From: Citrifermentans bremense R1
GTDB lineage: Bacteria > Desulfobacterota > Desulfuromonadia > Geobacterales > Geobacteraceae
Assembly: GCF_000426865.1 (NCBI RefSeq)
Contig: NZ_AUGE01000019.1
Span: 22,752-86,751, forward strand
Reading direction: 5' to 3'
DNA length: 64,000 bases
Of the stretch, positions 55,336-63,634 are shown piece by piece; positions within the stretch are counted from its first letter, which is position 1; each line of letters begins with the position of its first letter. A model generated the notes under the pieces. The model was not told the DNA's origin, did not search any database, and saw only the letters and a program-made list of their open reading frames with translations. The position numbers and the translations under genes were made by a program.

Positions 55336-57813
55336 TTACAGGAGAGCCACGGCCGCGTGCGCCTTCTTGACGATCTCGGCCGGCTCCTCGAAGCGAAAAT
55401 AAAGCGGCTCGCCGAAGGTTACGGTCACCCGCCCTCTTCGCGGCAGCCCCACCTGGTCCGGAGGAAGGATCTTGTCCGTGCCGCCGATCTTGACCGGCAC
55501 CACTGGAACGCCCAATTCCTTGACGATGACACCTAGCCCCGCCTGGAAGTCGTGCAGTTTCGCGTCGCGCGAGTGCTCCCCTTCGGGGAAGATCAGGGTG
55601 TTGAACCCATTGTCCGCGAGTCTCCCCATGAAGCGCACGGCGCCGCTGAAACCGCTGGTCTGCGGCAGCGGGAAGAGGTTGAGGAAAAGCGTCCCGTACT
55701 CGTAGGTAAAGAGCTTCCAGAGGCGGATCAGGCCGCGGTCGGGGCCGAAGAAGAACTCCTCGTAGGCGGCCGTTGCGGTGCGGTAGCGGATCCTTCTCGG
55801 AAGCGAGAACATCAGCGAGGGCTGGTCGAAATACGCGAGGTGGTTTGAGATGAAGAGGACCGGCCCCTGCACTTTCTCCAGGCGCTCGGTGCCGCGCACC
55901 TCAAGCGTCGCGAAGAGGCGGTACAAAGGGTAGTTCAAAAGCGCGTCGGCAGTCATGCGCAGCGCCCGGACGAAAGGGGTGTTGGTCCAGAACCGGTAAT
56001 GGCCGCGGTGCCCAGCCTTCTCGCGCCGGGAGATGATGCGGCGCAGGTCCGACACCCGCGTTTGCGGCCCGATCTGGGAGTCCTCGATATCCATCCGGTA
56101 TTCCTGCTCCAGGTAGTTGACCAGTTCCAGCCGACCAATCGAGGTAAGCCCCAGGTCGGCGACGAGGTACGATTCTTCCTTGATTTCGGCAGCGCCGGTC
56201 CCGGTCACCTTGGCCAGGAGGTTGATGAGGTGATCCCTTCCAGGCCCGGAGGCGTCGGTGGCGGCACCCTTTTTCACATGCTCCTTCACCTGGAATTTCT
56301 TCACCTTGAGCGTCGTGGTCTTAGGGAATTCCGGTTCGTCCCAAAGCGTATAGCCGGTTATCTGGTGCATGGCGTCCAATTGCGCGTTGGCCCGCGACAG
56401 TATCTCCTCGGGCCTTTGCGCCTTTTCGTCCAGGAGCAGTACGGCGTGCACCTCCTCCCCCGCCCCCCTGTCCAGCCCGATGACGCAGGACTCCTTCACC
56501 CCCGGGACCTTGTTGAGCACCGCCTCCAGTTCGTCTGGATAGACGTTCACGCCGCCGCCGGTGACGATGAGCTCTTTCTCGCGCCCCTTGATGCTGAGCC
56601 ACCCGTCCGGGGCGATCTCCCCGAGGTCGCCGGTCCTGAACCACCCCTCGGCGTTGAACGCGGCCCGGGTCGCCACTTCGTTCTGGTAGTAGCCGGGGAA
56701 GACGTTGTCGCCGCGCACCACCACTTCCTTCCCATCCAGCCTGAGTTCCACGCCCGGCAGCGCCGGCCCCACGGAACCTGCCAGCTGCCGCTCCATGGTG
56801 TTGACGCAAAGGACGGGAGAACACTCGGTCAGGCCATATCCCTCAAGCACGGTGAACCCCATGGAATCCCAGAAGCGGAAGACGTCGGGGTCGAGCGGCG
56901 CCCCCCCGGAGACGAAGACGGTGAAGTTCCTGCCGAACTTTCGCTGCAGCGGGAAAAAGAGCTTGGCCCGTTGCGGCTTGGAAAGCCCTGACGCCACCCC
57001 ACAGAGCGAGGCGAACACCTTGGAGAGCCCCTTTTCCGCCAGCTCGCGCTCGATGGTCGTCTTCAAAAGCTGCATCAGGCGCGGCACCGACATGATGACG
57101 TAGATGTCCTCTTCCGCCAGCGCCTCCATGATGGCCGAGGGCTTCAGGGTGCGCGGGTAGACGATGGCTGCCCCCTGGTAAAGCGGCGTGAAGAAGCCCC
57201 CCATCTGTTCGAACATGTGCGACAGCGGCAAAAGGGACAGGAAGGTGAACTCAGGGGTGATGATGGGGACCTGCCGGTTGATCTGCTTGATGTTGGACAC
57301 CAGGTTCTTGTGGGTGAGGATCACCCCCTTGGGATTACCCGTGGTCCCGGAGGTATAGATGAGCTGCGCCATGTCCTCGGGAGCAGGCGCGGCCGTGTCC
57401 GCGATAGGCTCCACCCCCTGCAGCAGGTACTGCAGGTCTTCCAGCAGAATGCTTTCCCCTTCGTCGATCCTCTCCGGTTTGAACCGGCTCTGCAGCACGA
57501 TGCGGGCCTGGGTCAACTGCCGGATCGAGTCGGCGCGCCCGCGCTCGGACATGAAGTCGACCGGTACCGCGACGGCGCCGCGCATGATGATCCCCCAGTA
57601 GGCGACCGCCCACCAGGAGGAGTTCGGTCCCCAGAGAAGCACCCGGTCGCCGGGGACGACACCGTTGCGGGCCAGAAGCGAAGCCATCTTGAGGGAAAGG
57701 TCGTACAGCTCGCGGTAGGAAACCGGCAGCCGCCTGACCCCGGTGCGGTTCACCAGGGCGGTTTTGTCGCCGCGCTCGGGGAAGCTATGGAATAGATCAG
57801 CCAGTGTCTGCAT
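55336..57813 (-). CDS. Acyl-AMP ligase / acyl carrier / 1-acylglycerol-phosphate-type acyltransferase fusion
   Basis: The 825-residue three-domain protein activates and transfers an acyl group. Residues 1-520 are an AMP-forming ligase with YTSGTTGNPKG (153-163), GYGLTECSP, GWFRTGDLGE and the lysine-bearing PKTTTLKVKKF. A phosphopantetheine carrier follows (about 528-595), the attachment serine being Ser558 in DLGLTSIGRL. A PlsC-type domain ends the chain (about 640-815) with NHLAYFD (657-663) and FPEGEHSRD (742-750). The order ligase-ACP-acyltransferase resembles Aas-like enzymes but with its own carrier. Possible roles are phospholipid recycling, lipid remodelling or an unusual lipid product. 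Confidence 0.9.
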   Translation of the reverse strand: MQTLADLFHSFPERGDKTALVNRTGVRRLPVSYRELYDLSLKMASLLARNGVVPGDRVLLWGPNSSWWAVAYWGIIMRGAVAVPVDFMSERGRADSIRQLTQARIVLQSRFKPERIDEGESILLEDLQYLLQGVEPIADTAAPAPEDMAQLIYTSGTTGNPKGVILTHKNLVSNIKQINRQVPIITPEFTFLSLLPLSHMFEQMGGFFTPLYQGAAIVYPRTLKPSAIMEALAEEDIYVIMSVPRLMQLLKTTIERELAEKGLSKVFASLCGVASGLSKPQRAKLFFPLQRKFGRNFTVFVSGGAPLDPDVFRFWDSMGFTVLEGYGLTECSPVLCVNTMERQLAGSVGPALPGVELRLDGKEVVVRGDNVFPGYYQNEVATRAAFNAEGWFRTGDLGEIAPDGWLSIKGREKELIVTGGGVNVYPDELEAVLNKVPGVKESCVIGLDRGAGEEVHAVLLLDEKAQRPEEILSRANAQLDAMHQITGYTLWDEPEFPKTTTLKVKKFQVKEHVKKGAATDASGPGRDHLINLLAKVTGTGAAEIKEESYLVADLGLTSIGRLELVNYLEQEYRMDIEDSQIGPQTRVSDLRRIISRREKAGHRGHYRFWTNTPFVRALRMTADALLNYPLYRLFATLEVRGTERLEKVQGPVLFISNHLAYFDQPSLMFSLPRRIRYRTATAAYEEFFFGPDRGLIRLWKLFTYEYGTLFLNLFPLPQTSGFSGAVRFMGRLADNGFNTLIFPEGEHSRDAKLHDFQAGLGVIVKELGVPVVPVKIGGTDKILPPDQVGLPRRGRVTVTFGEPLYFRFEEPAEIVKKAHAAVALL

Positions 57814-57985
57814 GGGATGCTCCCTATATCGATAATCGACCGGTCACTGGGGACACTATCTGGTGCAATCAACAATGTACAAGGCAGGTATAACACGGCG
57901 TAATGCTCTCAACTGCTGCTTCTTCACGACTGAGCATTGTCACATGATCGGGCGGCTTTGGCAACCGGTTGGCTGTGGATGCTGA

Positions 57986-58026
57986 AAATAAAAAAGCCGC
58001 CCCCTTTTGAGGACGGCTTTTCTTTC
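57986..58026 (-). terminator. Terminator of the MucR-like gene
   Basis: AAAAGCCGCC(CCCTTTT) and (GAGG)ACGGCTTTT form an imperfect stem. On the minus strand it ends in TTTTTTATTTTC, 19 bases after the stop. Confidence 0.8.
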
Positions 58027-58044
58027 AGTCTGAATCTGTATGAA

Positions 58045-58584
58045 TCAGGCTGTCTTGGCTTTGGCTGCCCTGGCGCCGGCTTCCCTGGGAGCCTTAGCGG
58101 CCTTCGCCGGTTTTGCAGGCTTGGCCGGCTTGGCAGGCTTTGCGGGAGCGACCTTTTTCGCTTCGATGTTGGCCATACGCACCCCGCGCGCCTTGGCGAG
58201 GTTGTCAGCGAGCCCGCGGTCCAGCGCCATCTTACGCCTGGCGTCGGAATAATTCTTTGCGGCGAGCGGCTGTTTCCCGGGAATTGAGAACTGTTTCTTG
58301 TACTCGCCCGGTTTCATGCCGTGCGCGGTGTTCAAGTGCCTAGCCAGGGTCTTGAAACCGCCCTTGCCGCAGATCATGCAAACTACCTCGCCTTTTCTGA
58401 ATGCCTCTTTTACCGTAAGAGAAGTTTTCGTTTCCTCTGATCCCTCTACAGGCTCGCCTGCTTCAAGGTTTTTGAGAGCGGTGTGAACTTTACCGATCTC
58501 GAATATCAGCTGATCTGAGGTCATCGGAGTGCTTGACGCATGTGACGCTACAATCTGAGCCGCGATCTCTACCAAGGTTGCCAT
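58045..58584 (-). CDS. MucR/Ros-family zinc-finger transcriptional regulator
   Basis: The 179-residue DNA-binding protein starts at 58582-58584 after GGAGGG. A helical N-terminal part (1-60) precedes the zinc finger with Cys69, Cys72, His83 and His88 (CMICGKGGFKTLARHLNTAH) and the conserved GMKPGEYKKQF. The finger thus has CX2C...HX4H spacing. The last 40 residues are Lys/Ala/Pro-rich with four PAK repeats (KPAKPAKPAKPAK), resembling histone H1 tails. MucR proteins are silencers of horizontally acquired and surface-polysaccharide genes. No target is visible. Confidence 0.93.
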   Translation of the reverse strand: MATLVEIAAQIVASHASSTPMTSDQLIFEIGKVHTALKNLEAGEPVEGSEETKTSLTVKEAFRKGEVVCMICGKGGFKTLARHLNTAHGMKPGEYKKQFSIPGKQPLAAKNYSDARRKMALDRGLADNLAKARGVRMANIEAKKVAPAKPAKPAKPAKPAKAAKAPREAGARAAKAKTA

Positions 58585-58917
58585 TGACTGTCCCTCCATA
58601 GATCATTATCTGCCTTGACATAGTATTGGCAGGTAATTCCGCTTTGTCAATGAGGGTATTTGCTAAAAGTATCATCTTCTTTAAGTTGGACTGTTTTTGA
58701 TGCCAATGATCGCCTAGCTTAAGTTACCAAAGCGACCTTGCGACTTACTGCAAATAACGAGGTACAGTCACGACGACTGCGTGAACCGCTGCCTAAAGTT
58801 ATCCTCTTGGTGACCGAAAGATTTCATGACGCTGCTATCCTCCCATTCCCCCGTTCGCAGCGATTGCGCCGCCAACGGCAAGGGCGAAAAAACCTATCAA
58901 GCGCGTCAAGTTTATCG
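58585..58917. other. Intergenic region upstream of the SAM-riboswitch transcript
   Basis: No credible gene; the plus-strand frame from 58738 runs into the riboswitch and has no ribosome site. The left part should carry the mucR-like promoter. The right part holds the riboswitch promoter, listed separately. Confidence 0.6.
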
Positions 58918-58946
58918 TTGACAGAAGTGGAGCGATTCAGTATTTA
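58918..58946 (+). promoter_or_regulatory. Promoter of the SAM-riboswitch transcript
   Basis: TTGACA (58918-58923), 17 bases, then TATTTA (58941-58946). The start near 58953 gives about 48 bases of leader before the riboswitch. A hairpin AGGAGCG/CGCTCCT (58961-58976) lies in between. Confidence 0.65.
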
Positions 58947-59000
58947 TATGGACATCGAAAAGGAGCGAACGCTCCTGGACAAACAACTTAATAGCACTAA

Positions 59001-59101
59001 CTTATCACGAGCGACCGAGGGACTGGCCCCATGACGTCGCGGCAACCTCCCGTAAGGGAAGGTGCCAAATCCAGCGAAGCGGCGACGCTTCGGAAGATAA
59101 G
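59001..59101 (+). promoter_or_regulatory. SAM-I (S-box) riboswitch
   Basis: Binding S-adenosylmethionine stops transcription of the downstream genes. P1 is CTTATC/GATAAG (59001-59006, 59096-59101). The core shows GAGGGACTGGCCCCATGA, CGGCAACC and GGTGCCAAATCCAGC, which match the S-box consensus. A P3-type hairpin CCCGTAAGGG and a P4 hairpin GAAGCGGCGACGCTTC are present. A terminator begins about 20 bases later. Confidence 0.95.
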
Positions 59102-59120
59102 GAAGCGCGGACCTACTATA

Positions 59121-59158
59121 GAAAAGTCCCCTTCCGACCCCGGAAGGGGACTTTTTCC
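59121..59158 (+). terminator. Terminator forming the riboswitch expression platform
   Basis: AAAGTCCCCTTCC and GGAAGGGGACTTT form a 13-bp stem followed by TTCC. It ends about 19 bases before the first ATG. With SAM bound to the riboswitch this hairpin should form and stop transcription. Confidence 0.9.
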
Positions 59159-59176
59159 TATTGGAGGCAAAAAAAA

Positions 59177-60325
59177 ATGAAGATCGCAACCGAAGCAGCA
59201 CAGATAGGCCTGCAGCGCGACACCCGCACCGGAGCGGTGACCGTCCCCATCTACCAGACCGCCACCTTCCGCCATCCCGGCCTTGGTCAGAGCACCGGTT
59301 ACGACTACAGCAGGTCCGGCAACCCGACGCGCCAGGCGCTGGAAGAAGGGCTCGCCGTCCTGGAGGGAGGGTGCCGCGGCTTCGCCTACGCCTCGGGGAT
59401 GGCCGCCATCACGAGCCTCATGTTCCTCTTCAAGCAGGGGGACCACCTGATAGTAACCGAGGACCTCTACGGCGGGAGCTACCGGCTTTTCGAAAAGCTG
59501 TTCCAGCAGTTCGGGCTCAGCTTCAGCTACGTCGACACGAGCGACATCGAGCTGGTGCGCCAGGCCATCCGGCCCAACACCCGCGCACTCTTCGTAGAGT
59601 CGCTCACCAACCCGCTTTTGAAGGTGGCAGACGTGGAGAAACTGGCGGCCCTTTGCAAAGAGCGCGACATGCTCTGCATCGTGGACAACACCTTCCTGAC
59701 TCCGTATCTCTTGCGCTGTCTGGACCTTGGCGCCGACATCACCGTCTATTCCGGGAGCAAGTACCTGGCCGGCCACAACGACACCGTATGCGGCCTGGTG
59801 GCGGTGAAGGACCCGGCGCTTGCCGAGCTGGTCTACTTCCACCAAAACGGCGCCGGCGCCGTCTTAGGCCCGCAGGATTCCTGGCTCACCGTCAGAGGGA
59901 TCAAGACCCTCACCATCCGCATGGACCGGCAGCAGGAAAACGCCCTTGCCATAGCTAAGTGGCTGACCCTCCACCCGCAAGTCGCCAAGGTGCATTACCC
60001 CGGCCTTCCCGATCACCCAGGGCACGAACTGATGAAAGAGCGCGGCAAGGGCTTCGGCGCCATGATCGCCTTCGAAGTGACCGAGCCGCATCTGGTCAAC
60101 ACGCTTTTGATGAAGACCCGATTGATCTCCTTCGCCGAGAGCCTGGGGGGCGTCGAGAGCCTGATCACCTTCCCCGCGGTGCAAACCCACGCGGACATCG
60201 AGCCTGAGACGCTGAAGCGGCTCGGCATCAACCATTTACTGCTCCGCCTTTCGGTGGGGATCGAAGACAAGGACGACCTGATCGCCGACCTGGCGCAGGC
60301 GTTCGCAGGAGGAGAACCGGAATGA
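59177..60325 (+). CDS. PLP-dependent trans-sulfuration enzyme (cystathionine synthase/lyase type), gene 1
   Basis: Cys/Met metabolism PLP enzyme, 382 residues, the family's normal length. The PLP lysine lies in GSKYLAGHND (about residue 197). Other family signs are YDYSRSGNPTRQALEE, FASGM-like YASGMAAITSLM, VDNTFLTPY and SLGGVESL. Cystathionine gamma-synthase (MetB), O-acetylhomoserine sulfhydrylase or beta-lyase activity cannot be told apart here. Control by the SAM riboswitch indicates a role in methionine synthesis. GGAGG lies nine bases before the start across an A-tract. Confidence 0.88.
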   Translation: MKIATEAAQIGLQRDTRTGAVTVPIYQTATFRHPGLGQSTGYDYSRSGNPTRQALEEGLAVLEGGCRGFAYASGMAAITSLMFLFKQGDHLIVTEDLYGGSYRLFEKLFQQFGLSFSYVDTSDIELVRQAIRPNTRALFVESLTNPLLKVADVEKLAALCKERDMLCIVDNTFLTPYLLRCLDLGADITVYSGSKYLAGHNDTVCGLVAVKDPALAELVYFHQNGAGAVLGPQDSWLTVRGIKTLTIRMDRQQENALAIAKWLTLHPQVAKVHYPGLPDHPGHELMKERGKGFGAMIAFEVTEPHLVNTLLMKTRLISFAESLGGVESLITFPAVQTHADIEPETLKRLGINHLLLRLSVGIEDKDDLIADLAQAFAGGEPE

Positions 60326-61455
60326 AATTCGCGACCGAACTGATACACGGCGGAGCCCCGATAGACCCGGAGCACGGCTCCCTGAGCCACCCCATTTACC
60401 TGAGCTCCACCTTCGCACAGCGCTCCATGGAGCACTTCGGCAAGTACGACTACTCCCGCTCGGGGAACCCCACCCGCGAGGCGCTCGAAGAGGCGGTAGC
60501 CGGGCTTGAGAAAGGCGCCGTCGGCCTTGCCTTCGCCTCCGGCATGGCAGCCATCTCCTCCACCTTGCTCATCTTCGCGCCAGGCGACCATCTGGTTGTC
60601 TGCGAAGACGTCTACGGCGGGACCTTCCGCGCCCTCACCACCGTGTTGAAAGGTTGGGGGTTGAACGCGACCTTCGTCGACGCGACCGATACCGCAGCTA
60701 TCGCCGCCGCCATCAGGCCCGAGACCAAGGCGCTCTACCTGGAGACCCCCTCCAACCCGCTCATCAAGATCACCGATCTGAAGAAAGCGGCGGTGCTCGC
60801 CAAGGAAAAGGGGATCCTCACCATCGTCGACAACACCTTCATGACGCCGTACCTGCAGCGCCCGCTGGATCTTGGGTGCGACATCGTGCTCCACAGCGGC
60901 ACCAAGTTCCTGAACGGCCACTCCGACGTCCTCTGCGGCTTTGCCGTCGCCAAGGACCCGGCCGTAGGCCAAAGGATCCGCTTCATCCAGAACGCGTTCG
61001 GCGCCGTCCTCGGGCCGCAGGATTGCTGGCTTGTTTTGCGCGGTCTGAAGACCTTGAAAGTGCGCATGGAAGAGCACCAGGCAAGCGCCAAGGTAATCGT
61101 CTCCTGGCTCAAAGAGCAAAAGGAAGTGGCGAAGATCTACTACCCCGGGCTTCCCGAGCATCCCGGCTACGAGATCCACAACGCGCAATCCGCCGGCCCG
61201 GGTGCCGTACTCTCCTTCGAGCTGTCCAGCTACGAAGTGACCAGGAAGCTCCTGGAAGGGGTGAAACTCTCAGCATTTGCCGTAAGTCTCGGAGGAGTGG
61301 AAAGCATCCTCTCCTACCCCGCCAAGATGTCGCACGCCGCCATGCCCCCCGCCGAGCGCGAGGCCAGGGGGATCAAGGACACGCTGGTGCGTCTGTCGGT
61401 AGGTTTGGAGGATCCCCAGGACCTGATCGCCGACATGGAGAGTTCCCTTAGATAA
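60322..61455 (+). CDS. PLP-dependent trans-sulfuration enzyme (cystathionine lyase type), gene 2
   Basis: Second family member, 377 residues, overlapping the first by ATGA, so translation is coupled. It shows YDYSRSGNPTREALEE, VDNTFMTPYLQRP, the PLP lysine in SGTKFLNGHSDVLCG (about residue 195), and SLGGVESILSYPAKMSHAAM. The last motif, with Ser preceding His, is common in cystathionine gamma-lyases and MetC-like beta-lyases. Paired with gene 1 it could close the homoserine-to-homocysteine route or run cysteine and methionine interconversion. Confidence 0.88.
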   Translation: MKFATELIHGGAPIDPEHGSLSHPIYLSSTFAQRSMEHFGKYDYSRSGNPTREALEEAVAGLEKGAVGLAFASGMAAISSTLLIFAPGDHLVVCEDVYGGTFRALTTVLKGWGLNATFVDATDTAAIAAAIRPETKALYLETPSNPLIKITDLKKAAVLAKEKGILTIVDNTFMTPYLQRPLDLGCDIVLHSGTKFLNGHSDVLCGFAVAKDPAVGQRIRFIQNAFGAVLGPQDCWLVLRGLKTLKVRMEEHQASAKVIVSWLKEQKEVAKIYYPGLPEHPGYEIHNAQSAGPGAVLSFELSSYEVTRKLLEGVKLSAFAVSLGGVESILSYPAKMSHAAMPPAEREARGIKDTLVRLSVGLEDPQDLIADMESSLR

Positions 61456-61482
61456 GCTGCAGAGTGAAAACCGAAAGGCGGA

Positions 61483-61778
61483 ACACAGAGGTCCCGGAGG
61501 TCCACGGAGGTCACCGAGGTTTTTGTGGTAAACCCAAAACCTCTTTATCTCGTTCCCAAGGTCCACCTTGGGAACGCAAGGCCTGCCTGAAGCTCCAGCT
61601 TCACATAGATCAAAGCTGGAGCTTTTCTCCGCATTGGGTTCCCAAGCTGGAGCTTGGGAACCAGAAAAAGCTACAAGCCGTTCGTTTTTATCCCTTTCAT
61701 CCGCCTTTATCCCTGTTAAAGGCCTTTGACGTTAGGTGTATGTTTTTCCTCTGTGTACCTCTGTGATCCTCTGTGGTG
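61483..61778. repeat. Composite repeat block: nested CACAGAGGTC arms around two GTTCCCAAG palindromes
   Basis: CACAGAGGTCCCGGAGGTCC at 61483-61520 and CTCTGTGTACCTCTGTGATC, then CTCTGTGGTGAG (about 61748-61778) are inverted arms. Between them lie GTTCCCAAGGTCCACCTTGG (61552-61575, copy 5) and GTTCCCAAGCTGGAGCTTGG (61638-61661, copy 6), plus a TTTTATCCCTTTCATCCGCC element. The block fills the gap between the trans-sulfuration genes and a terminator. Confidence 0.75.
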
Positions 61779-61792
61779 AGTGCTTTTAGCAT

Positions 61793-61827
61793 AAAAAAAA
61801 GCCCGGGATGACCGGGCTTTTGCTTTT
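61793..61827. terminator. Terminator downstream of the J-domain/LRR gene
   Basis: AAAAGCCCGG (61797-61806) and CCGGGCTTTT (61812-61821) form a 10-bp stem with A- and T-runs on both sides, so it can work in both directions. On the minus strand it lies 26 bases after the gene's stop. Confidence 0.85.
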
Positions 61828-61852
61828 GATTCATTATGTTGTACTTACCGCC

Positions 61853-63178
61853 TCACCGTCTCCACTTGAAGCTCACCGTCTTGACGCCGGGGATGGCTTT
61901 CTGGAATATGGCGAGCCCTTCTTCCGTGATGCTGTTGCCGCTGCTGGTGAGCCCCTTCAGCCCCTGCAGCCCCTGGAGATACACGAGCCCGCGGTCTGAG
62001 ATCGCGGTCTGGTACAGGTAGATCCTTTTCAGGTTGGTGAGCGATGAGATGCAAAGAAGCGCCGCGTCGGTCAACCCCTGCCCGCAGAGGTAAAGCTCCT
62101 CCAGGCCGCTCAGGTGCACGATGTTGTCGAGGTCCGCGTCGGTCACCTCGTACAGGAAGAGCGCCTGCAGATCGTCGGCTCCCAACTGCTGCAAAAGCTT
62201 GAGGCTCGGCTCTGCCTGCTCTTTCACGTCCAGGCGCACCGCCTGGTCGATGTACACCTCCACCCTTCCCACCGCAGGCCCAGCCTTCTTCCACTGGCTG
62301 AAGTCCGCCGAGGCAAGATCCCGGATGTATAAGGTTCCGCAAGAAAGACCTTCGGGAAACTGGATGCTTCTTCTCACCCTGGTGCGTCCCGCCGCCTCAC
62401 GTGCCTTCTCGCTTCTCAAGGCGGCAAGCCTGCGCTGCGCCCTGACGACATTCATATCCGCGGCCGCGATCATCTCGGCGAAAAGATCGCTCCCCTCCGC
62501 CAGGCTCTTGTCGACCCGCAGTTTAAAGCGGCAGACGTAACTCGTCCTAAGCTGTTCCACCTGGGCGCTCAGATCGTGCACCGCCTGCGCCTCCACCGCT
62601 ATCTCCCGTTTCACCCGCGCCAGTTCCGCCTTCGTGTCGGTCGCCTCAGGTTGTCGTTCGGGGTGATGTCGTCTCCAACTGCGCAGTATCTCCCGCAAGG
62701 CGCGCGAATCCTCGTCCGCGTACGCCTGGTTCGCCTTCAACATCAGTTCGTGCCTCAGGCTGCGGGTCCCCTCCCCCGCCAGGTCCGGGTGGATCGCCTT
62801 GGCGACCTCCCGGTAGAGCGCCTTGATGTCCTCTTCTTCAGCCTTCCAGACCCTGCCGCGCGATCCGGTGCCGGCATCCGATTTGAAGGATTTGCCGCGG
62901 CTGTAGGTTTCGCGGTCCAGGTACTCCTCCTGGATTTCTGCATTGTCCAAAGCGCCGCCGCCGTTCAGGCGCGCTATCTCCGCTTCCAGTCGTTCCAGTT
63001 CCGCCATGCGCAGCCCAAGAGTCGCCTGGTAGTTCTTCTCGAAACCGGCGATCTCCTCGCGCAGTTGCTGCAGTTCCGCAGTGAGCGCAGCGTGCCGGGC
63101 GCGCAGCGACGCCAGCTCGGAGCGTTTTTGCTCGAGTTCGATCTCTTCCGGATGTTTTCCCTGAAAACAAGCTGTCAT
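61853..63178 (-). CDS. Coiled-coil / J-domain-like / leucine-rich-repeat protein
   Basis: The 441-residue cytoplasmic protein has an unusual order of parts (numbering from ATG 63176-63178; a GTG three codons upstream is also possible, and neither has a strong ribosome site). Residues about 10-75 are a coiled coil (RSELASLRARHAALTAELQQ). About 110-170 is a J-domain-like helical bundle with the HPD motif at 130-132 (YREVAKAIHPDLAGEG). About 180-215 is a second coiled coil. About 325-441 are leucine-rich repeats (LSGLEELYLCGQGLTDAALL, LTNLKRIYLYQTAISDRGLV). The HPD suggests it recruits a DnaK-type chaperone to a target gripped by the LRRs, which is an inference. Confidence 0.78.
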   Translation of the reverse strand: MTACFQGKHPEEIELEQKRSELASLRARHAALTAELQQLREEIAGFEKNYQATLGLRMAELERLEAEIARLNGGGALDNAEIQEEYLDRETYSRGKSFKSDAGTGSRGRVWKAEEEDIKALYREVAKAIHPDLAGEGTRSLRHELMLKANQAYADEDSRALREILRSWRRHHPERQPEATDTKAELARVKREIAVEAQAVHDLSAQVEQLRTSYVCRFKLRVDKSLAEGSDLFAEMIAAADMNVVRAQRRLAALRSEKAREAAGRTRVRRSIQFPEGLSCGTLYIRDLASADFSQWKKAGPAVGRVEVYIDQAVRLDVKEQAEPSLKLLQQLGADDLQALFLYEVTDADLDNIVHLSGLEELYLCGQGLTDAALLCISSLTNLKRIYLYQTAISDRGLVYLQGLQGLKGLTSSGNSITEEGLAIFQKAIPGVKTVSFKWRR

Positions 63179-63634
63179 ATCGCCCACACACTATCAGCGT
63201 TGATTTAACAGCATCCACTTATTTTCGTACACTAACACGACCCGAGGTTCGATACAAAAGGATTTTCACCGGCAGAAGTGGAAACGGCAGAAAAAGGAGA
63301 GAAGAGTGGCAGAGGGGGATGTACGCCAACAAGAAGGAAATCGAGGATGCAAACGCAGCCGAAAAGGGGAAGGAGTTAATAGAGAGGTGTAATCGCTGTG
63401 ACATAAGATTCCGTGTTGATACTTTCCGCGAGCTCCCGCAAAACGCTCTTCAGAAGGGGGGCGGAGGGAGGGGACGCATCAACGACCTGAAGTCGTATAA
63501 GATGTCGCCCCCTCCCCTCCTTATATCTTCTACTTCATGACCCTGATCACATCGACCCCGTCGAACATGATGTGGCCCGAGGGGGACGTTGTTGAGTTGA
63601 TTGAGTTCCTGACTTAATAGATTAAGCTTAAGAC
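63179..63634. other. Intergenic region before the Y1 transposase
   Basis: No convincing gene. A plus-strand frame at 63319-63540 is rich in Gly/Pro and lacks a ribosome site. On the minus strand 63530-63598 encodes PSGHIMFDGVDVIRVMK ending in TAG, which looks like the last codons of a lost gene. An inverted C/G-rich element (GGGGGGCGGAGGGAGGGG, then GCCCCCTCCCCTCC) lies at about 63457-63520 and may belong to the transposase end. Confidence 0.5.

Noticed and set aside
58738..59034. 98-codon plus-strand gene upstream of the trans-sulfuration pair
   Set aside because: Overlaps the promoter and the SAM riboswitch, has no ribosome site and no recognisable fold.
63319..63540. 73-codon gene before the transposase
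   Set aside because: No ribosome site, low complexity at its end (GGGGRGR, PPPLLISSTS), overlaps a C/G-rich inverted element.
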